From the NCBI GenBank assembly GCA_017560605.1, contig JAFZEQ010000063.1, positions 1 through 19,099 on the forward strand: DNA of 19,099 bases. Direction: 5' to 3'. This document shows positions 17,175-19,099 of this stretch, in pieces. The first letter of the stretch is position 1, and the number at the start of each line of letters is the position of its first letter. The position numbers and the translations under genes were made by a program. The notes beneath the pieces are model-generated. The model searched no databases. It was not told where the DNA came from and was given only the letters and a program-made list of their open reading frames with translations. This DNA is from Paludibacteraceae bacterium (lineage in GTDB: Bacteria; Bacteroidota; Bacteroidia; Bacteroidales; Paludibacteraceae).

Positions 17175-17205
17175 TTGCAAAATTGGAAAAAAAGTAGTAA
17201 TTTTG
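17175..17205 (+). promoter_or_regulatory. Promoter of the AAA ATPase gene
   Basis: TTGC (TTG at 17175-17177), a 20-nt spacer and -7 TAATTTTGC (core 17198-17205). The predicted start is near 17212, giving a leader of about 77 nt, long compared with the other genes here. The leader contains a possible 7-bp hairpin, TGAACAA (17211-17217) with TTGTTCA (17240-17246). Confidence 0.8.
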
Positions 17206-17288
17206 CAGCGTGAACAAATTTGGGGGTAGATTAAGTGGGTTGTTCATTGACTTTAGGATAAGTAACACCTGAAATTTAATCAATAACT

Positions 17289-18476
17289 ATGTTAAACGCT
17301 TTTTACAAAACACACGACTATCTGGTTGAGCATGTACAAGTGCCTGTAAGACGCATCCTAATGGATGAGATTGATTGGAATGATAGATTGATTGCCATCA
17401 AAGGTGGTCGTGGAATGGGTAAGACGGACTTTTTGCTCAACTATGCTAAAGAGATGCGCAAGAAGAACCCAGAGTTGGCAAAGCGAACATTATATGTCAA
17501 CTTGAGCGACTTTTATTTTACCGAGCATACCTTGGTAGAGTTGGCTTCGGAGTTTGTGGCAGGTGGTGGTCAGGTGTTGTTGATTGATCAGGCGTACAAG
17601 TATCCTAATTGGTCTCGCGAGTTGAGTCAATGTTACTATCGATATCCTAACTTGCGCATTGTGTTCATTGCTACGGCGGTGATGCGTGTGGTAGAGGATA
17701 ATAAAGATATCGGACATATTGTGCATCCATATAACTTGCGTGGATATAGTTTCCGCGAGTATCTAAACGTTACACTAGGCTTAAATTTGCCTGTGTTTAA
17801 GTTGACTGATATCTTGCGCAACCATACCGAGATAGCGCATCGTATATGTCAAAGCATTAGTCCTATCAAGTATTTTAACGAGTATTTGCATCATGGTTTT
17901 TATCCTCTCTTTTTGGAGCCTCACGATTTTTCCGAGTCGCTCTTGAAGATGATGAACAATATCCTCGATGTGGATGTGTTGCTTGTTAAGCAAGTGGAGG
18001 TTAGTTCATTGCCTAAGTTGCGCCATTTGGTGCACTTGATGTTGCAACAAACACCTTGCGGACTTAATGTCAGCAGTTTGGCTGATGCTATCGATTGTTC
18101 GCGTTCGACAACAATGAACTATATCAAGTATCTCAAAGATGCTCGAATCCTTAATTTGCTTTATCCAGCGGGTAAGAACTTCCCGCTCAAGCCTACCAAG
18201 GTGTATATGCAGAACCCTAACTTGTGTTATGCCACTTGCACACGCGAGTTGAGTCAGCAGGCGGTAGCCGAGACCTTCTTCTACAACGCGTTGCATGGCA
18301 AGCATATAGTTAACGCTACCGATCGCAGTGCGATGTTCATAGTCGATGGCATGCATTATATGGATGCTCGTGCTACCACGCCAGCTAAGACGGGTATCCG
18401 CTATTGCGCTATTGCGGATATTGAGCAGGGCTCGCAAAAGAATATCCCACTTTGGCTCTTTGGCTTCCTATACTAG
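17289..18476 (+). CDS. AAA_14/DUF4143-type ATPase with altered catalytic motifs
   Basis: A 395-residue protein built like the AAA_14 plus DUF4143 ATPases common in Bacteroidota. A P-loop domain covers about 1-205, a winged-helix-like segment about 240-295, and a C-terminal domain ends in NIPLWLFGFLY. Walker A GGRGMGKT is intact (39-46). Walker B reads VLLIDQAYKYPNW, with Asp100 present but Gln101 in place of the usual Glu (codon CAG). The usual sensor segment, GSS in relatives as I recall them, is IATA (127-130), and the expected SRR after DL reads GHI (142-144). It may bind ATP but hydrolyse it poorly. The cellular role of this family is unclear. It has its own promoter and lies 83 nt before nifJ on the same strand. 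The reading frame is intact, so it is not an obvious pseudogene. Confidence 0.8.
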   Translation: MLNAFYKTHDYLVEHVQVPVRRILMDEIDWNDRLIAIKGGRGMGKTDFLLNYAKEMRKKNPELAKRTLYVNLSDFYFTEHTLVELASEFVAGGGQVLLIDQAYKYPNWSRELSQCYYRYPNLRIVFIATAVMRVVEDNKDIGHIVHPYNLRGYSFREYLNVTLGLNLPVFKLTDILRNHTEIAHRICQSISPIKYFNEYLHHGFYPLFLEPHDFSESLLKMMNNILDVDVLLVKQVEVSSLPKLRHLVHLMLQQTPCGLNVSSLADAIDCSRSTTMNYIKYLKDARILNLLYPAGKNFPLKPTKVYMQNPNLCYATCTRELSQQAVAETFFYNALHGKHIVNATDRSAMFIVDGMHYMDARATTPAKTGIRYCAIADIEQGSQKNIPLWLFGFLY

Positions 18477-18518
18477 TCAATAGCCTATAGCCAATCGCCT
18501 ATAGCCTATTGCCACTAG
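18473..18518 (+). repeat. Imperfect hairpin between the AAA ATPase gene and nifJ
   Basis: CTAGT (18473-18477), CAATAG (18478-18483) and CTATAG (18485-18490) pair with CTATAG (18499-18504), CTATTG (18506-18511) and ACTAG (18514-18518). This gives 17 bp with one C-C mismatch, a 2-nt bulge and an 8-nt loop. It overlaps the ATPase stop codon. No T-run follows, so it is not a classical terminator; it could stabilise or process the transcript upstream of nifJ. Confidence 0.55.
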
Positions 18519-18519
18519 C
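18478..18519 (+). repeat. Heptanucleotide tandem repeat tract
   Basis: Six 7-nt units in register, starting CAATAGC then CTATAGC, with the rough consensus CWATNGC. The second and fourth units are identical, and the third and fifth differ from the consensus mainly at the variable position. Seen at double length, the first two 14-nt blocks agree at 13 of 14 positions. The tract begins one base after the ATPase stop codon and produces the hairpin noted here by its own partial self-complementarity. Confidence 0.65.
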
Positions 18520-18540
18520 CCAACTAGAAAACTATTTTAA
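18509..18540 (+). promoter_or_regulatory. Weak candidate promoter for nifJ
   Basis: TTG (18509-18511), a 21-nt spacer and TATTTTAA (18533-18540). This matches the Bacteroidota -7 box at TA and part of TTTG only, and the spacer is one base longer than in the five good promoters of this window. It is the best I can find in the 83-nt spacer. nifJ may instead be read from the ATPase promoter. Confidence 0.22.
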
Positions 18541-18547
18541 CAACTAA

Positions 18548-19099
<552 letters not shown>

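Noticed and set aside
18473..18518. Intrinsic terminator after the AAA ATPase gene
   Set aside because: The hairpin is followed by CCCAACTAG rather than a T-run, so the standard mechanism is not supported.
18478..18519. CRISPR array
   Set aside because: Units are 7 nt with no spacers and no cas genes are nearby; it is a short tandem repeat.

Overview
The window looks like a chromosomal segment of a Bacteroidota bacterium, most likely of order Bacteroidales. Support comes from a Porin_10-type outer-membrane protein, a GldD-family lipoprotein, a GGGPS-family prenyl transferase, a two-half YidE/AspT-type transporter, and five promoters of the Bacteroidota sigma-ABfr type. In all five promoters the pattern is TTG, exactly 20 nt, then TAnnTTTGC. 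The genes are mostly housekeeping or conserved accessory genes. No insertion sequence, phage gene, CRISPR array or rRNA was seen.

Layout: (1) 39-112, tRNA-Arg(UCU) on the minus strand with its own promoter. (2) 248-10541, a long minus-strand operon read right to left: mannose-1-phosphate guanylyltransferase, glycogen debranching enzyme, GT4 glycosyltransferase (glycogen synthase-like), GH57 alpha-amylase-like enzyme, Porin_10 outer-membrane protein, a Clp ATPase without an M-domain, and thioredoxin. Gaps are 34 nt or less and two junctions overlap. (3) 10542-10707, a divergent promoter region. (4) 10708-14392, a plus-strand operon: gldD-like lipoprotein, GGGPS-family enzyme, tadA, and a 7TM-HD cyclic-di-AMP phosphodiesterase (PgpH/YqfF type). 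(5) 14389-17060, a minus-strand pair, YidE-type transporter then dusB. Its last stop codon overlaps the stop of the convergent HD gene. (6) 17061-17288, a second divergent promoter region. (7) 17289-19099, an AAA_14/DUF4143-type ATPase followed by the 5' part of pyruvate:ferredoxin oxidoreductase (nifJ), which runs off the end.

The clearest functional unit is the storage-polysaccharide trio (debranching enzyme, GT4, GH57), which probably makes and remodels glycogen. It is co-oriented with a GDP-mannose-forming enzyme, an outer-membrane protein and two protein-homeostasis genes. The plus-strand operon joins an envelope lipoprotein, an isoprenoid-glycerol phosphate enzyme, tRNA wobble editing and second-messenger breakdown.

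The most unusual signals are: (a) an AAA ATPase before nifJ that keeps Walker A but has Gln in place of the Walker B Glu and seems to lack the usual sensor and arginine residues; (b) two intergenic tracts built of 7-nt tandem units, each starting at or within a few bases of a stop codon, one also able to fold into a long hairpin; (c) two successive operon junctions sharing a nearly identical 15-nt stop/start overlap. I see no clear new multi-gene defence or biosynthetic system here.
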